Assembly (NCBI GenBank): GCA_964017145.1
Contig: OZ024850.1
Location: 1,527,618 to 1,591,617, forward strand
Direction of reading: 5' to 3'
DNA length: 64,000 nt
Source: Agrocybe praecox
Taxonomy: Eukaryota; Basidiomycota; Agaricomycetes; Agaricales; Agrocybaceae
Every line of letters starts with the position of its first letter. Positions within the stretch are counted from its first letter, which is position 1. Of the stretch, positions 29,620 through 41,465 are shown one piece after another. The notes under the pieces were generated by a model. It searched no databases. It worked only from the letters and a program-made list of their open reading frames with translations, and was not told the origin of the DNA. The translations under genes and the position numbers were made by a program.

Positions 29620-32600
29620 ATGTCTTTGCTCCGACTTAGGCCTGCTGAACTGCGCGATCTTGCAGGCTTTCTGCGACAATCCGGCAGTGCACTTCCTAGC
29701 TCTCTTGCTCCTCTCCTGGGAAAGTTGGATTTTGAAGTCCACAGGCTTCAAGTTGGTATCAATGTTGGGGTAAGACATATATTTCTCTTACAAGCCTATT
29801 CTAACAAGTGTCCCATGTACAGAAAAATGGTTATATAACCCCTGAAAGCACACCCATGCCTGACTTCTCTCCAGCAATGCCCTTGTCTGTTTCTTCAGAG
29901 GTTCTTGATACTGTGCCACCTGGTTCTTCTGAATGTGAGCCGGCCCCTGTAGTCCATGATGCCCATTTTTCTGTGAGTAATCATACTTCCTTGTTATTCT
30001 CTTGCTAATCTCAATGCAGCCCTCTTTTCAACATCCAAACAATACTAGAAATAAGAGGCGCCGTAGCCTTGAGAGCATTACACCAGGGTATGAGGTGCAA
30101 GAAGATGAGGATGGGCCAGAGTCAGAGGAGGAGCTTGGGGAGTATGGAGAAGGTGCACAACTAGACGCTCCAGATGACTCGGTGGTTTCAAGAGGTCGTA
30201 GCAAGAAGCAAAAGAAGCAGGATGTTCTAAAGCGCGGTGCTGCTTCTCCGGCCCGCTGGAAAATTGTTCCTCGACGCCCAGCTAATGAAGTTTACTATGA
30301 TGACCCATCATTTTCAAGCGCCATCATGCAAGGATCTCTTCCAGAGCCTGAACCCCAGATATTGTCTGATCATGGCTCCTTCTTCATGTCCGATCTTTGC
30401 CATTTTTGCGATACTCTTCTTTCAGCCATTAAACTCAACATTCCCCATCCTGGAACTCATCTATTCAAAGATCTCATTCTGTCTTTGGCAACAAAGGATA
30501 CAGCAAAAGACTATATGGTTGTAAACTCCTTGGAAAGTTTGGCGTTCCGGTGCATTGAATCAGAAAATATGGCCGCTCAATTGGATTTCACATATATGAT
30601 CAACTGTATTCAACTTCGCTGCAAAGTGATTAGGTATGAAAAGCATTTATTTGTTGTTTACAGATGCTGAATACGCTTTAGTGTGTGTCGAACATTTAAA
30701 AGGAGCAAAACTACAGTTTTGGAGTCTATTAAAGTCCAAAGCGGCAAAGGACCGAAGACCCTTGCTAAGTACTATGATGATGGCTCCAAATTTTGTTTTC
30801 TGGCAGCAGGCGGTAGGGTTTTCTATATATTGTGAGATATGTAGGGTAATTGATGTGCTTTAGGCAGCGTCTATCTTTTGGCACTAATTGCTGCCTCCAG
30901 ACTTCGTTCAGAGGTCCGTTTTTTAACGGGTGATATTATAACTCGACCTAGCCATCTTCTTCGTTGCCCAAGCAAAGGTAAGCCTTATTATTTAACGTGT
31001 CACAATTTACTGATTATTTTCATATTTAGAGGACGTGATTGGCCGCCGAGTAATGACATCTATTATTCCTGCTGTACAATGCCTCCGATCTACTTACAGG
31101 ATGACATTATCCACTATGTTTGATCAGAGTCTTCTCTTTGAGCACGGTATAGTCCCTCAAATTGAAATATCTCAAATTGACAGAAGCGATGAGTTCTTTG
31201 ACAAAATTATGTTCAAGTAAGTCCTTTGTCCTTATTTTCATTGTGGATCTAATCTGACATATTCTGCAGTTCCTTCGTCAAAGAGCGATGCTGGAAAACA
31301 TGGGCTCCATGTTCTTCCCCGCTTACTACACCACCTCCTTTAATTCCTTCTTATGTTACTGGATACATTATGACGACAAGTCATGCACCTTCTGTTGAAG
31401 AGCCATACTCTGCCCCCCCTTCCCCTCTTTCGGAGCCAGATGAAGATATTGAGGAGCCTCAAGAACTTCCAGCAAAGAATGATATCAAGATCATCAATAC
31501 CAATTTCAATCTGGGACTGGAACATAATATAAAGGTTACGTATAATCAAAACAATACAAGACAACGTTGGTTCCGATCACAGAAAGAAAGAAAATCTGCC
31601 TCAAAAGCGAACACGCCCAAGAACTTGGATGATTTTGAAACTAAAGTAAGTTCCATATCATTCACATTGATAGGCTCTAACGCACTCTATTTTTATTGCA
31701 GCTACAAGACCAGCTCAAAGATGGAAGAAAGTATGGTGATGATTACCTTTATTTGAGCCACGATATTCATGAAGGGTATTTTTTATTTTGTGATTTTAAT
31801 TTTAATTAACTAATCCTCATTTGTAGAAAACGTGTTCGTATCAACCATAGTAATGGGGATATGTTTATGATTTCTTGTCCTGATATGCCAGAGCACCTTC
31901 GAAAATTTTTGGCTGATTCTCTCAAAGTCGCTTGTCCAGGCAAAATAAAAGTGACCGACTCAGAGAAAGAAGGCATGAAATTTGAAATATTTGAGGCTCA
32001 TCATTACGATTGGTATAACCGTTATTCTACAAAGGTTAGTCTTTTGTATTTTTGGGAATTAGTTTTGAGTAACGAGTTATGTTATAGGGTGTAGGCGCTC
32101 CAGCAAATGTTGATCCAGCTTCCTTAATGAGGAAAGGCAAAAAGCGTAGGAATAACACCTCACAATTTATTCCCAGAATGTCGAAGGAGGCGCAAGAGAA
32201 CATGGAACTATACAACAGCATCATGAATTCATTTGAAGAGGTTTTTGAGTGGATCCGGCAAACGGTACTGTGTCTATTAAGCTTGTTGTATATTGCTATA
32301 TTAACTTTTATATTCAGCTTAAAGAGGTGCTTCCAAAGGAATACGAAATCATCTCATTATATGCCGATGTTCTTCCTGGCGACAGCTTTTCTCCTCTTGA
32401 GCCCTTTTCTGGCCTCGTTGTCAACTTTAATGCAACGACCAGGTTACACAGGGATTTCAATGATATGCTGCTCTGCATTGTCCTCGCTATTACTAGTGAC
32501 GACTGCGTAGGAGGGGACCTCTGCTTAATGGAGCCTGGAATCCGTCTTGAAATGAAGAACGGCCACATGGTAATTTTTCTTTCTACAAAAATCAGTCACT

Positions 32601-32740
32601 TCAATCTTCATTACAAAGGCGAACGGGGGTCCTTTGTTTTACATTCTGATAATTCTGGTAATGATTGGGTCAACGACAGAAATGGTTGGTCACAATCTAA
32701 TTACATGAACGTATTTTATAAGCATAGAAAGGGTCAATAG
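29620..32740 (+). CDS. TET/JBP-type 2-oxoglutarate/Fe(II) dioxygenase, module C (867 aa, intact)
   Basis: Eleven exons (29620-29769, 29823-29972, 30020-30633, 30682-30812, 30864-30977, 31030-31216, 31270-31645, 31702-31775, 31827-32034, 32088-32264, 32318-32740) sum to exactly 868 codons with GT-AG introns. Order: an N-terminal helical segment (RLRPAELRDLAGFLRQSG), an acidic/basic disordered stretch to about residue 180, a large conserved region of unknown fold, then the dioxygenase domain in the last exon: HxD at H771/D773 (RLHRDFND), distal His821 (ISHFNLHYKG) and Arg830 (GERGSFVLHSD). These residues predict an active enzyme oxidising methylpyrimidines in DNA. A DUF6532 gene follows after 147 bp, as in element A. 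Confidence 0.88.
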
Positions 32741-32887
32741 TATACATTGTATGTACTTGTTTTGTCATGTTGAAAAGATCCCTTGTCAATTTGCGTACAT
32801 ATCTTTAGTTCTTTCTCTCTCTTATTCTCTTCATCCATCATCCTTTTCACACTCTCTCGAAATACACAATTCTTCTTTGCTATCAGG

Positions 32888-34904
32888 ATGAGTGGAAAGA
32901 ATTTAAGAAGTACGTCAACTGACTGAAGTGATTCATTATTAATGCTTCTTAATTTTGCTCTTTAGGCGCCACGTCAAACAATAAAGGAAAACCTTCTTCC
33001 AAGCCAACAGCCAAGGGAACTAACTCTAAAGGTCAAAAGGGAAATACTAAGCAGAAACTGTCTCCAGAACTTCCTCCTCATGCAAATGAGGAAGAACGCC
33101 TTGAGTTTCTTGAGTTTGCTCGTCTTCAAAAAAAATTCAAAAATTTTAACAAAGCTCAGGAGAAAGCGGTCAACCAAGGTTCAGTTTTGTCTTAACTTTT
33201 TTTTTTGCTGTTGAATAAAATCTCTGTTTAGCTATTGCAAAGCGGAACACAGCTATGATGGAAGAAGAAGACGGTACCAACACTATTGACTCTGAAGAGC
33301 GAGCGCCTAAGCGCCCAAGAGCCAATCCAAAAATTATTCAAGACAGTGAAGATGAAGACATTCAAACATCTCTGGGGCCTTCTTTAACCCAGAGGGATGC
33401 TATTGATATTACTGACAGTGATAAAGATTCCGGTAAAAGCGTTGGAAAAGGAGCAAATGACGACACCGACATTGAAGAAGAAGACATTGCTCTCGGGGAT
33501 AATGAGTCTATATCGGAGAAATGTGGGCCCATTGAGGAAAAAAGCATGGATATTTTTCCGGATAATGGAGTGCGTTTTCCCCTCTTTAACTTACTTGTAA
33601 TTTACTTCTTTTTAGATCATTGCGTCTACTGCATACTTGGCACGATCTCAAACTCCTTCCAACATCAGCTATTTGACTCCGAAGAAAAACTCAGCCAAGG
33701 TCAAGGAAACTGACTTTTCGCCGGATACGCGCCAACTTGCTATAGCATCAAAGTCCCAAATGCGAAAGACAACAATATTTGAAGAATCGTTTTCTGCAAA
33801 CAGCCGAAGTGACAAGATGGATTTAGCATGGAAAACCGTCAAAGAGGCTGCTGTAGTTAGCGCTAATCCTATGGTCAAAGAGGCGTATAAGCGTGCATGC
33901 AAAAACTCCCAGACCAAGCAGGACATGATTAAATTTGTGCGTAACTCATTGCGTTTATTCTATTGTTGTCGCTGATTTGTCTAGTGCTCATATGCTCGAA
34001 TTGGTCTTATGAGCAATATTGTAACACTTGCTAGGGATAGCGTCAAGAGCTTTTACGGTCTTAGTGGGAGCCAAGATGAAATACGATTTGCGGTGGAATG
34101 GCTTCTTAAAGAAGCTAATTTTATGTTCGGAAATGTCAACGCAAAAGTATGTCAGTAACCTTCATTTTGACTGCTATTAATTTTTATGATTCTTGTAGGA
34201 TCAAACGTTGGATAGCAATATGCCTTTTGGATGCGAGCTAATCAAGGAAGTTATTGAAGCCCAATGGTTCCCTAGTTCTGGCCGATCAAAAACCGATATC
34301 GACACCAGCGAGCAAATTATCAAGGAGGGAATGCTACCTGTTAATTTAATTATTATCGTTGTTGTTGCGGTATTCCTATTTTTATTTATTCTACCTTGTA
34401 TCAATTTCTGACTAGTTTTAGATTGAACATGCGTTAAAGGAATGGTCTCTTGGGAGTAAATCAACAACATTGATCCATTTTTCTGAGGATGCGGTTCAAA
34501 AAGGGTGCGCTAATAATCCTTTTACGATGTCTAATACTTATGTGGCCCTGTGGGTATTACCAGATTCACAACTCATTACAATAATTGGAAACATATTGAA
34601 TTGCAAACGAAGACATGGCCTATCTACTGGCGGAAGACGCTGCTATCTAGAATCCTGTAATGCACATTCATATTTATCTCAAATTCGAAGTTTAGCTGAC
34701 TAATTATTCCCTGATGCCAACAGAGAAAACTACCGAAAGGGACACTTTCATGTCAGTAACGCCAAAGCAGTGCTCGCTAAGGTTGATTTTGGGGCTCTTG
34801 ATCAGATTGCAGAGGCTGCTTCTACTGTCGCTCATGTGGAGCACAGTGCCACTGCTCTAGATGGACAGGATCCCAATGGGACATTTGGAGACGATGAATC
34901 CTAA
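32888..34904 (+). CDS. DUF6532-family protein, module C copy
   Basis: Multi-exon gene starting MSGKNLRSTSTD, with a basic N-terminus (KGKPSSKPTAKG), a charged helical segment (EEERLEFLEFARLQKKFKNF), PKRPRAN and a highly acidic stretch (DDTDIEEEDIALGDNE). The conserved region runs from KVKETDFSPDTRQLAIASKSQ through ARIGLMSNIVTLARDSVKSFYG, MPFGCELIKEVIEAQWF and IEHALKEWSLGSKST to HYNNWKHIELQTKTWPIYW and ends TFGDDES. Layout and motifs match the element A gene (for example FGNPIFIDVIRFQWF and NCLKCWSSGTKANIPFSED there). All exons are open and splice sites are normal. Function unknown; constant pairing with TET/JBP genes suggests a shared role, perhaps chromatin targeting (inference). Confidence 0.75.
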
Positions 34905-35240
34905 TACAGCAATCATTTCCTTTTATATATTCTATTGTAACGCTTCAATTTGCTATTTATTTTTACCTTAGCTATATAAAAATTTGCACGCACGTGGTTT
35001 TGATCAAAAGAAAACTGATTCATACAAAGAAATAAAGCTGTCAGAGCATATTCTATAATTAAGGAAATGCTAGCGCATGAAAGAAGTCAAAGCAATCAAA
35101 GCACATAGAAGCATTACACTACTACATGGCTGTATAAAGATATTAAGTGTTAGAGCACCGCAAAACTAAAAAAGACAAAAGTAGTTCAAAGGCTGTACAA
35201 GCTTTACACAACTGCAAAGTTAAAGAAAGACTCCTGAAAG

Positions 35241-35645
35241 CTAATCAAAGCTGGAATTTTTAAAGGCACCTTGCTTTGAGAGTCTTTTAGAAGGCTTTCT
35301 AACTTTTTGAGCTTTGGGTATTCTGGAGACACCAGGAGACACATAAATAGCTTTGAAATCAATGGTCGTTTTCCTGATGTTTGCATCTGCAAGTTGGATG
35401 AAGCGATTGACGACGGTTTCGATGCTCTGAACGCTGGTACTCTGAGCAATGTTTTTGTACTGCATAAGCCTCTCCTTGACTCTGCGGCCTTTCCTCGCAT
35501 AATTGGTTCCGATGAAGTCAGTGGAGTCGATCTGAATCGTTTTGAAGGTACGAAAAAGAGTTGATGGGTGTGGTTTCGGGTCAACCAAAGCGATCAACCT
35601 GATTGAGAGGTCTGGAAACATAGCGGGCCGAATCCCGGAGCCCAC
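35241..35645 (-). CDS. Unrecognised basic protein or fragment
   Basis: A 134-codon frame with RLIALVDPKPHPSTLFRTFKTI, NYARKGRRVKERLMQYKNI and a lysine-rich end KAQKVRKPSKRLSKQG. Composition suggests real coding sequence convergent with the DUF6532 gene of module C, possibly a further cargo gene or a host exon. The preceding 35.0-35.24 kb is AT-rich with CAAAGC words. The motif TTTTCCTGATG at 35369-35379 lies inside this frame. Confidence 0.3.
   Translation of the reverse strand: MGSGIRPAMFPDLSIRLIALVDPKPHPSTLFRTFKTIQIDSTDFIGTNYARKGRRVKERLMQYKNIAQSTSVQSIETVVNRFIQLADANIRKTTIDFKAIYVSPGVSRIPKAQKVRKPSKRLSKQGAFKNSSFD
35369..35379 (+). repeat. Copy of the putative terminus motif behind module C
   Basis: TTTTCCTGATG is the exact reverse complement of CATCAGGAAAA and has the orientation expected for the 3' end of module C. 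It is inside an open frame with no visible break, so it may be chance. Confidence 0.3.
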
Positions 35646-36321
35646 GCGTCAAGCACATGTCCAACGGCGGGAACTTTTGAATATTAGCTTTGAGCGTTTT
35701 TGAACTTCATATTTTTATCATACCACCAAGCATTCTCGTCGTCACTTCAAATAACTATACACCACTCATTTCTATCATTTACTCAAATGAAACTAACCAA
35801 AGTCGTTATTCCGCGCGTCAAGAAGATTGCTGGTCCTGATTCTTGACGACGTGGAGTCGTACGCCAGTGCCCAACTTGGGCCCTAGTGGAAATACAATCC
35901 AAATACTATTTGTCGGTTTCGATAAGGTCGTAATATTAGGGTATTTGAGGGTCTGCGAATGGAGAAGGAAGATTAGTCAGTAAAAAGAAATAACGCAAGT
36001 CGTTGCGTAAACTAGAAAAGCAAATGGAGGCTTAAATATGATAGAAACGACAAAAAAAAATTCTCAGTAAAAATGTGAACGATAGGGTTGAAAGCAAGGG
36101 GGTGGCCCATAATGCATGAGCCTTGGGCTATCCGCGAGGAACGGAAAAGATACGAGTGAGGAAACACCTGTAAAACCTCGATTTCCCTCTCGATTCTGCT
36201 CAACCTGACGGTACTGTCCACGTTACCCATCCTGACCACCTCCTCTCCCCACTAGCTATGCAGACCGACCGTGGACAGCCAAATTTGGGAATCGTATGGC
36301 GTGGATGGGCAGCCGCGTAAG
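35646..36321. other. Intergenic, no recognisable gene
   Basis: AT-rich sequence without an open frame above 75 codons that looks coding. It is the downstream flank of the Ser/Pro-rich pseudogene. Confidence 0.4.
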
Positions 36322-38366
36322 CTAGGGCAGCCGGGTGTCATCGCTACCCGCATCGCTGATAGTGGTAATGCTTCCTCGCCTCCTGACGCCAGTCGCACCC
36401 TGGTGGCCGTACCCAATGACCATGACATCTGAAGACGACGACGGCCCTCTTGAGTGTTTCTGAGCACGAGAAGGTGAGCTTGGGTATACCTTGGTGCTGT
36501 GCTTCCTGGGGGAGATAAAGGATGGGAAGGGGGATGTAGGAGTTGGAGGAACTTTTTTACTGGAAGCGGAAGTCCTCTTCAATGGCGAGGGCGTTCCAGA
36601 GAAGTAATGGAGTAATTTGGACGAAGTACCCTTGCGTTCATGTTCCTCTCGAACAGAACCGAGGGTGGAACTGCTCCACTCTGACTTGAGGATACGTTCC
36701 TCATTACAATGACTGACAGATGGAGTGGATGACGGGTACGAGAAAGAAGAGAAAGAAGAAGTGGTAGCCGAAGGAGGAGGAGGGGAGACTCAAAATGTTG
36801 GAGACAGTGGAGAGAAAATATCGTCGACGACCTCCAGCTGGAGCTGTGCAATTTCCTGGGCTTGTTCTTCGTAGGTTTCCTTCTCTTCCTCTAGAATGAA
36901 TTGGATGTTATCAAAAACCGAGTCTCCTTCACCTCTCAGTTTCTCGAGTCCTAGAGCAATATCTGCCTCTAAATCGATGGGCGAACTCGGCAGAGACAAA
37001 GGCAGCATGAGCGAATAATCCAGATCGAAAGTCACTTCTTGTCCCTCGTCGTCAACTTCCAATGAGGGTTGAGAACAAACACTCTCTGGGCTTTTTGGTG
37101 ACTCGGCATCATGTTCCACACCATAGTCCAAGTCAATCGCATACATTGAGAAGGAAAAGGCCGACTCGTCGTCATCAGCAATGTGTAATTCGAAGTCGCA
37201 ATCGGCAGGAATGCTGGACCTTGGTGAAGGTCGTTGTACGCTCTGCGAGAGAGTTTTGCTGCAAATTGGCTAAGGCAAATCCTTCGTTGAATTCGAGGAC
37301 CTGGCGTTTGATGAAAACGATGAATGGCAGCGAATGGGAGGAGGTGGAGGTGGGTATTTTGGAATTATGATACTTCGCGTCCTATTCGACCGCTTTGAAG
37401 AGGAGCTGTGATCCACCTGCTCAGAAGGGAGAACTGCCGAGTCCCTACGAGCTGCTGCAAGTTCTTGGCTTGCTGGGACCGCCTTAGAAATGCGGCGCAT
37501 TGGAGAGCAAAGTTTCAACATTTTGGAGAAGTGACAATTGTAGTATTCAAAGTCTTCATCTGAATCGGAGGCGTAAACCGAGTCGCTTCTTAGAAAAAAC
37601 GAGTCCACCGGAGAGACTGCTCCTGCAAGCTTTTCTGATAAATTCTTGTATGGTTGAAGGAGAGATGGGGATCATGAAATTTCGTCAGATGGAGAAGAAG
37701 GTCGTGGATTGCGTTTCGCAATCACTAATGGGTGTATGTGCCGATGTGCTGATGCAGGACGAGAAGGTGACAATTCGTTGTCTGAAGTCACCGGGGTGCG
37801 AGGACTTGAGGAAAAAGAAGAGACCGATTCGGTTGGAAAGACACAACTTCGATTGGGTAAAGAACTTGGTGAAGGGGTTGGAGGGTGGGGAAAAGTATAG
37901 GAAACGTCTGTAAACGTTAGCCTAAAGAAGTCTGGCGAGTCGAAGGAGCTCGTCGCAGGAGATGGTGCAGGTCGAGAGGGTTGAAGTAGGAGATCGTATA
38001 AAGGAGAAAGGTCGGTATCATCATGAGTAGCAATTTCCCTGGCTATTCTGATATCGGCGATGTTGGCATGTCTTCGTCTGGCCTTTACGCTGAGAGCTGG
38101 GCTACTAGCACGACTTGTGCTTGGTGAATAAGATGACATAGGCGAAGATGCTCTTGATGATTCATCCTCCTGGAAGATGATGTTCAATTTCCCTGTGTTG
38201 GAAATTGATTCTGCATGTAATTTGCACGAACGCAGTATTCGCGCTTGACGCTGCAGAATGGCGTCTTTAGACAAAACTGAATAAGAAAAAAAAATAGCTT
38301 AAAAATAGTGCAAAACCGTGAACAACCAATGAATAACTCACAGCTAATGGAAGCGCTTGAAGTCAT
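36322..38366 (-). pseudogene. Ser/Pro-rich host gene with three internal stops
   Basis: A short first exon (38366-38342) splices to one long exon (38276-36322), giving 659 codons in a single frame. Three in-frame stops interrupt it: TGA at 37672-37674, TAG at 37270-37272 and TGA at 36790-36792. No frameshift is needed to read through all three. The sequence shows DAILQRQARILRSCKLHAESI near the N-terminus, RRRHANIADIRIAREIAT, repeated SSP-type motifs, an acidic central stretch and basic SPSRAQKHSRGPSSSS near the end. I recognise no domain. The stops look like CGA to TGA (twice) and CAG to TAG changes, so the gene was probably intact recently. Confidence 0.65.
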
Positions 38367-39310
38367 GTCGATTCATTACTAGAACTTTGAGAAATGGGTC
38401 GTTAATGGCCCTCAATGTGAGAGTAGGTGATAGAGGGAAAGAAAACGGGGAGGTACGCCATTTTGTGGACATATTTATATGGGTACCTGGGCAAGTGCTA
38501 CTGCGCTCGGGTTCCCGCTGGACTGATCGGTCGCTGGACGGCTCTGTTGGTGATCCCGCTGGGTTGGAGAAAGAGCAACGACGGCGTGTTGCTGTTGGCG
38601 TCTATAGGATGCGCTTGGAGACGCTGGTGGGCTCTGTGTTGCGGGTATTGGCATGGCGTTGTACGTGTTTGGATACGAACGCGATATGATTGAACTCACG
38701 AAAACGACGCTAGATCCATAGAACTCGTTATGCTGTAAGTCAATCAAATCAGAACAAAATCGGCTGGTGGCTTACTGAGAAACGTTCCGCGAATTCAACG
38801 ACGGCGATCACTGAGGGCCGGGCGTAAGGAAAGCTCGTCTAGCGATGGATAAGGAATCGCTTACAGTATGCAGCCTAGGGGACCTTGTCTAGCACACGAC
38901 GTAAAGTTGCATGTTCTTCTTCGGTTGGGAATCCCAAGCCATCATGTATACCATCGAGCTCCTCTTCATCAATGGATGATGCAAACCTCTTTTCAATATT
39001 AGAGCCATGCTTCATACATATATAAGCAGGGAAAACTTACCTGGAAACATCATCAGCTCACGTCCTTGAGCTGACTTGTGTCCTCTCGTCTTCTCTCCTG
39101 CCCATTTTCCCATCATCCTCTGGTCGATTTCGGTTGCCTACACTGTTCTGCTCAAGCGATGAGCTCGTTCTGATTGATGCCGATATTCGCTCGTTGTTGG
39201 CACGTGGCTTTCTTTTTTCGTTGGAATTTGCTCGTTAACGTCTTGCCAAGTGATGAGATTGATGACCGACTGGAATTGAAAGTAAGTAGCTTTCGAATGA
39301 AAATGAGAAC
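38367..39310. other. Intergenic, no recognisable gene
   Basis: Probable 5' region of the Ser/Pro-rich gene and unrelated sequence. Short open frames on both strands have no supporting motif. Confidence 0.35.
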
Positions 39311-40410
39311 TCACGAGTTTGCGTTTTGCCCGCAGTTCAGCCACGCCCTCCTGACTCGTTCTGCACGCCAGTTGCTGTCGTCGGCGTCGCTTGTACGTGC
39401 ATGGTCTCCCTTGCTTTGAACGATCTCTAATCCCTCCCGTCGCAGCTCGATACTAACACCAAACGGCATGGCATAGGGTTTCCCTGATCCTTCGACACAC
39501 GAACACGAAGCGGCATATGATGAGGTCGACGAGGCTGAAACATAATCTCCGGAATGTTCTGGTGTTGGTGCAGACCGACCTTGGCCGGACAACTTGTGAA
39601 GACGGTGTGAGAGTAATAGGCCGCAATCCAATATTGACCAGACCACCATATCCATAGTTTCCAGGAGCAGCATCCGGCGGAATAAACCCATGCTTGACAG
39701 CAAACTTGCGCGAAATATAGACGTGTCGATAACCAGCCTTGAGTAACATCCGCACTAGAAAACGATGACGTCGAAGGATCAGCGAAAATGTCAAAAATAG
39801 GAGGGCAGGCTACATACCATTCTGCACCGGACCAATACTTCCCATGACAGTACGGACGCCGTTCTCCGAATGGAATCTCTCAAACTGTTTCTTGAACTTT
39901 GGTACGCCGTCGCGCCCTTTCTTTCCTTTTTTGCTCCGTCTAACTCGTGGAAGTTTGCGATAACGCAGGAGAACGGTTGATCTGCGGAGGGTGAGCTTTG
40001 GATGGTTGGAAGATGTAGTACGCCGGATTCATGTACGCCGGCGGAGGAGGTAGCGGTTTCTTTGGGTTGTGCAGGTGTATCGTTAGAGTTTCAGACATCG
40101 TGCTTGGAGGTACGATCTTGGGGGCGGGAGGATCAGGCAGCAGTGTCCGCGATGTCGAGGCAACTGGAGGGCCCCTTGCTCCTGAAGTGCCTGTAGTAGA
40201 TATTTGGTCTACAAGGTCGTGCTGTTCCTGACGGCACCATACGAATATCGTATAGTCGGATTCTAATCATAAATGAAACGTTATATTACTACTACTACGC
40301 GAAGAAACAGCATACGCACCACCATCCAAGTTCCAGACGGTGTCGTTGTATTCGTATTTCAACCATCCAGGACCAATGCATTCACCATATAGTCGGTATT
40401 AGACTTTCTG
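39311..40410 (-). pseudogene. Conserved fungal protein of unknown function, probably decayed
   Basis: Protein-like blocks appear in order on the minus strand: GPGWLKYEYNDTVWNLDGG (about 40375-40318), SDYTIFVW, PPPPAYMNPAYYIFQPSKAHP, then STVLLRYRKLPRVRRSKKGK, FKKQFERFHSENGVRTVMGS and, after a normal intron, MLLKAGYRHVYISRKFAVKHG and FIPPDAAPGNYGYGGLVNIG. The blocks read like one conserved fungal gene that I cannot name. Between AYYIFQPSK and STVLLRY the frame changes without a convincing intron, so at least one frameshift is likely. Confidence 0.45.
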
Positions 40411-41465
40411 CTGAGTTTATTGAGCAGATCCAACAAGGTCTCTTGGGTCACTAGGTTAGCGAAGATGGTCAGCAATGAAATAAGAACTCGCGCGACCATA
40501 GACTGACAAGAAAGGATTATCGCGGTGGTTGTGTGGCCGCCATGAGCTGTGTTGTGACGAAGTCGTACGTCAAAGATGAAAGTAACCAGTCAAGCCGCAA
40601 TTATGGAAGCCGCGCCGACCAATTCAGAACCTTTTCATAAGATTTTACAAATCTGATTTTTAGAATACATACAACAAAGCAAAGCAACAGATCAATTGCA
40701 GATATTCGCACAGAACAAAACCATATGCTACTGAGTGGGTGTCGCACACAACTACTTTGGTATATTATCGCGCGCTTGCTGCTTGACTCGCCTCCTACAC
40801 ATAGATATCAGTACGAAGCAGGCGTTTAATCTCAAAGAATATAACTTACTTATAAGTCGCTTTGACATTCCTTAGAAAGATAAATCAGGAGGGTCTACAA
40901 AAGTCACTGAGAATGAACTCACTCGCTTTTGCTCAGCTGCACAAGCCACGATCCCACCAAAACTCACCTGGGCTCAAATCTCTGCATTGACGTGATTGGC
41001 TGGACGTCCCGCCGTGCTTCTTTTCTTCTCCACTTTGCACGCCAAGAGTCGATCCCTCGCATCTGTTTGCCATTCGTTCCCTCTCCATCTTGCCTATAGC
41101 ACCCCATGTCGTTTCGCTTTTCGAGTACCGCCCTGCCTGCGAGCCTCGGTCAGAGTCTGCCAACTTTGCAAATGCTCATCTATTTACTCTGAGCTACATT
41201 CCGCCTACTTCAAGGGGTTCAACCTGCAAGTTTCACATCCCAGAGTGATACGCTCATCAGAGCCTGTCCGTTTGCAAAAAGATGTTCCGCCACTTACCTT
41301 CCAGCAGGTACATGCACATCGTTCAGGACGACGCCTCTCGTATCCCAGCGAAATAATGAATGTTCAAGCCATTTTCTCTACGAAAGGTTCGTCCACTTTC
41401 CAAGATCAGGAGAGTACCGTGTCACTGAAAGGAATCATAGATCAGTCGGTTTCCCAACAAATTGT
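40411..41465. other. Intergenic, no recognisable gene
   Basis: A plus-strand open frame of 186 codons (40996-41556) has no recognisable motif and overlaps the next minus-strand fragment, so I do not annotate it. Confidence 0.35.

Noticed and set aside
35369..35379. Definite right end of module C at TTTTCCTGATG
   Set aside because: It lies within an uninterrupted open frame and has no visible junction; kept only as a candidate, not as a boundary.
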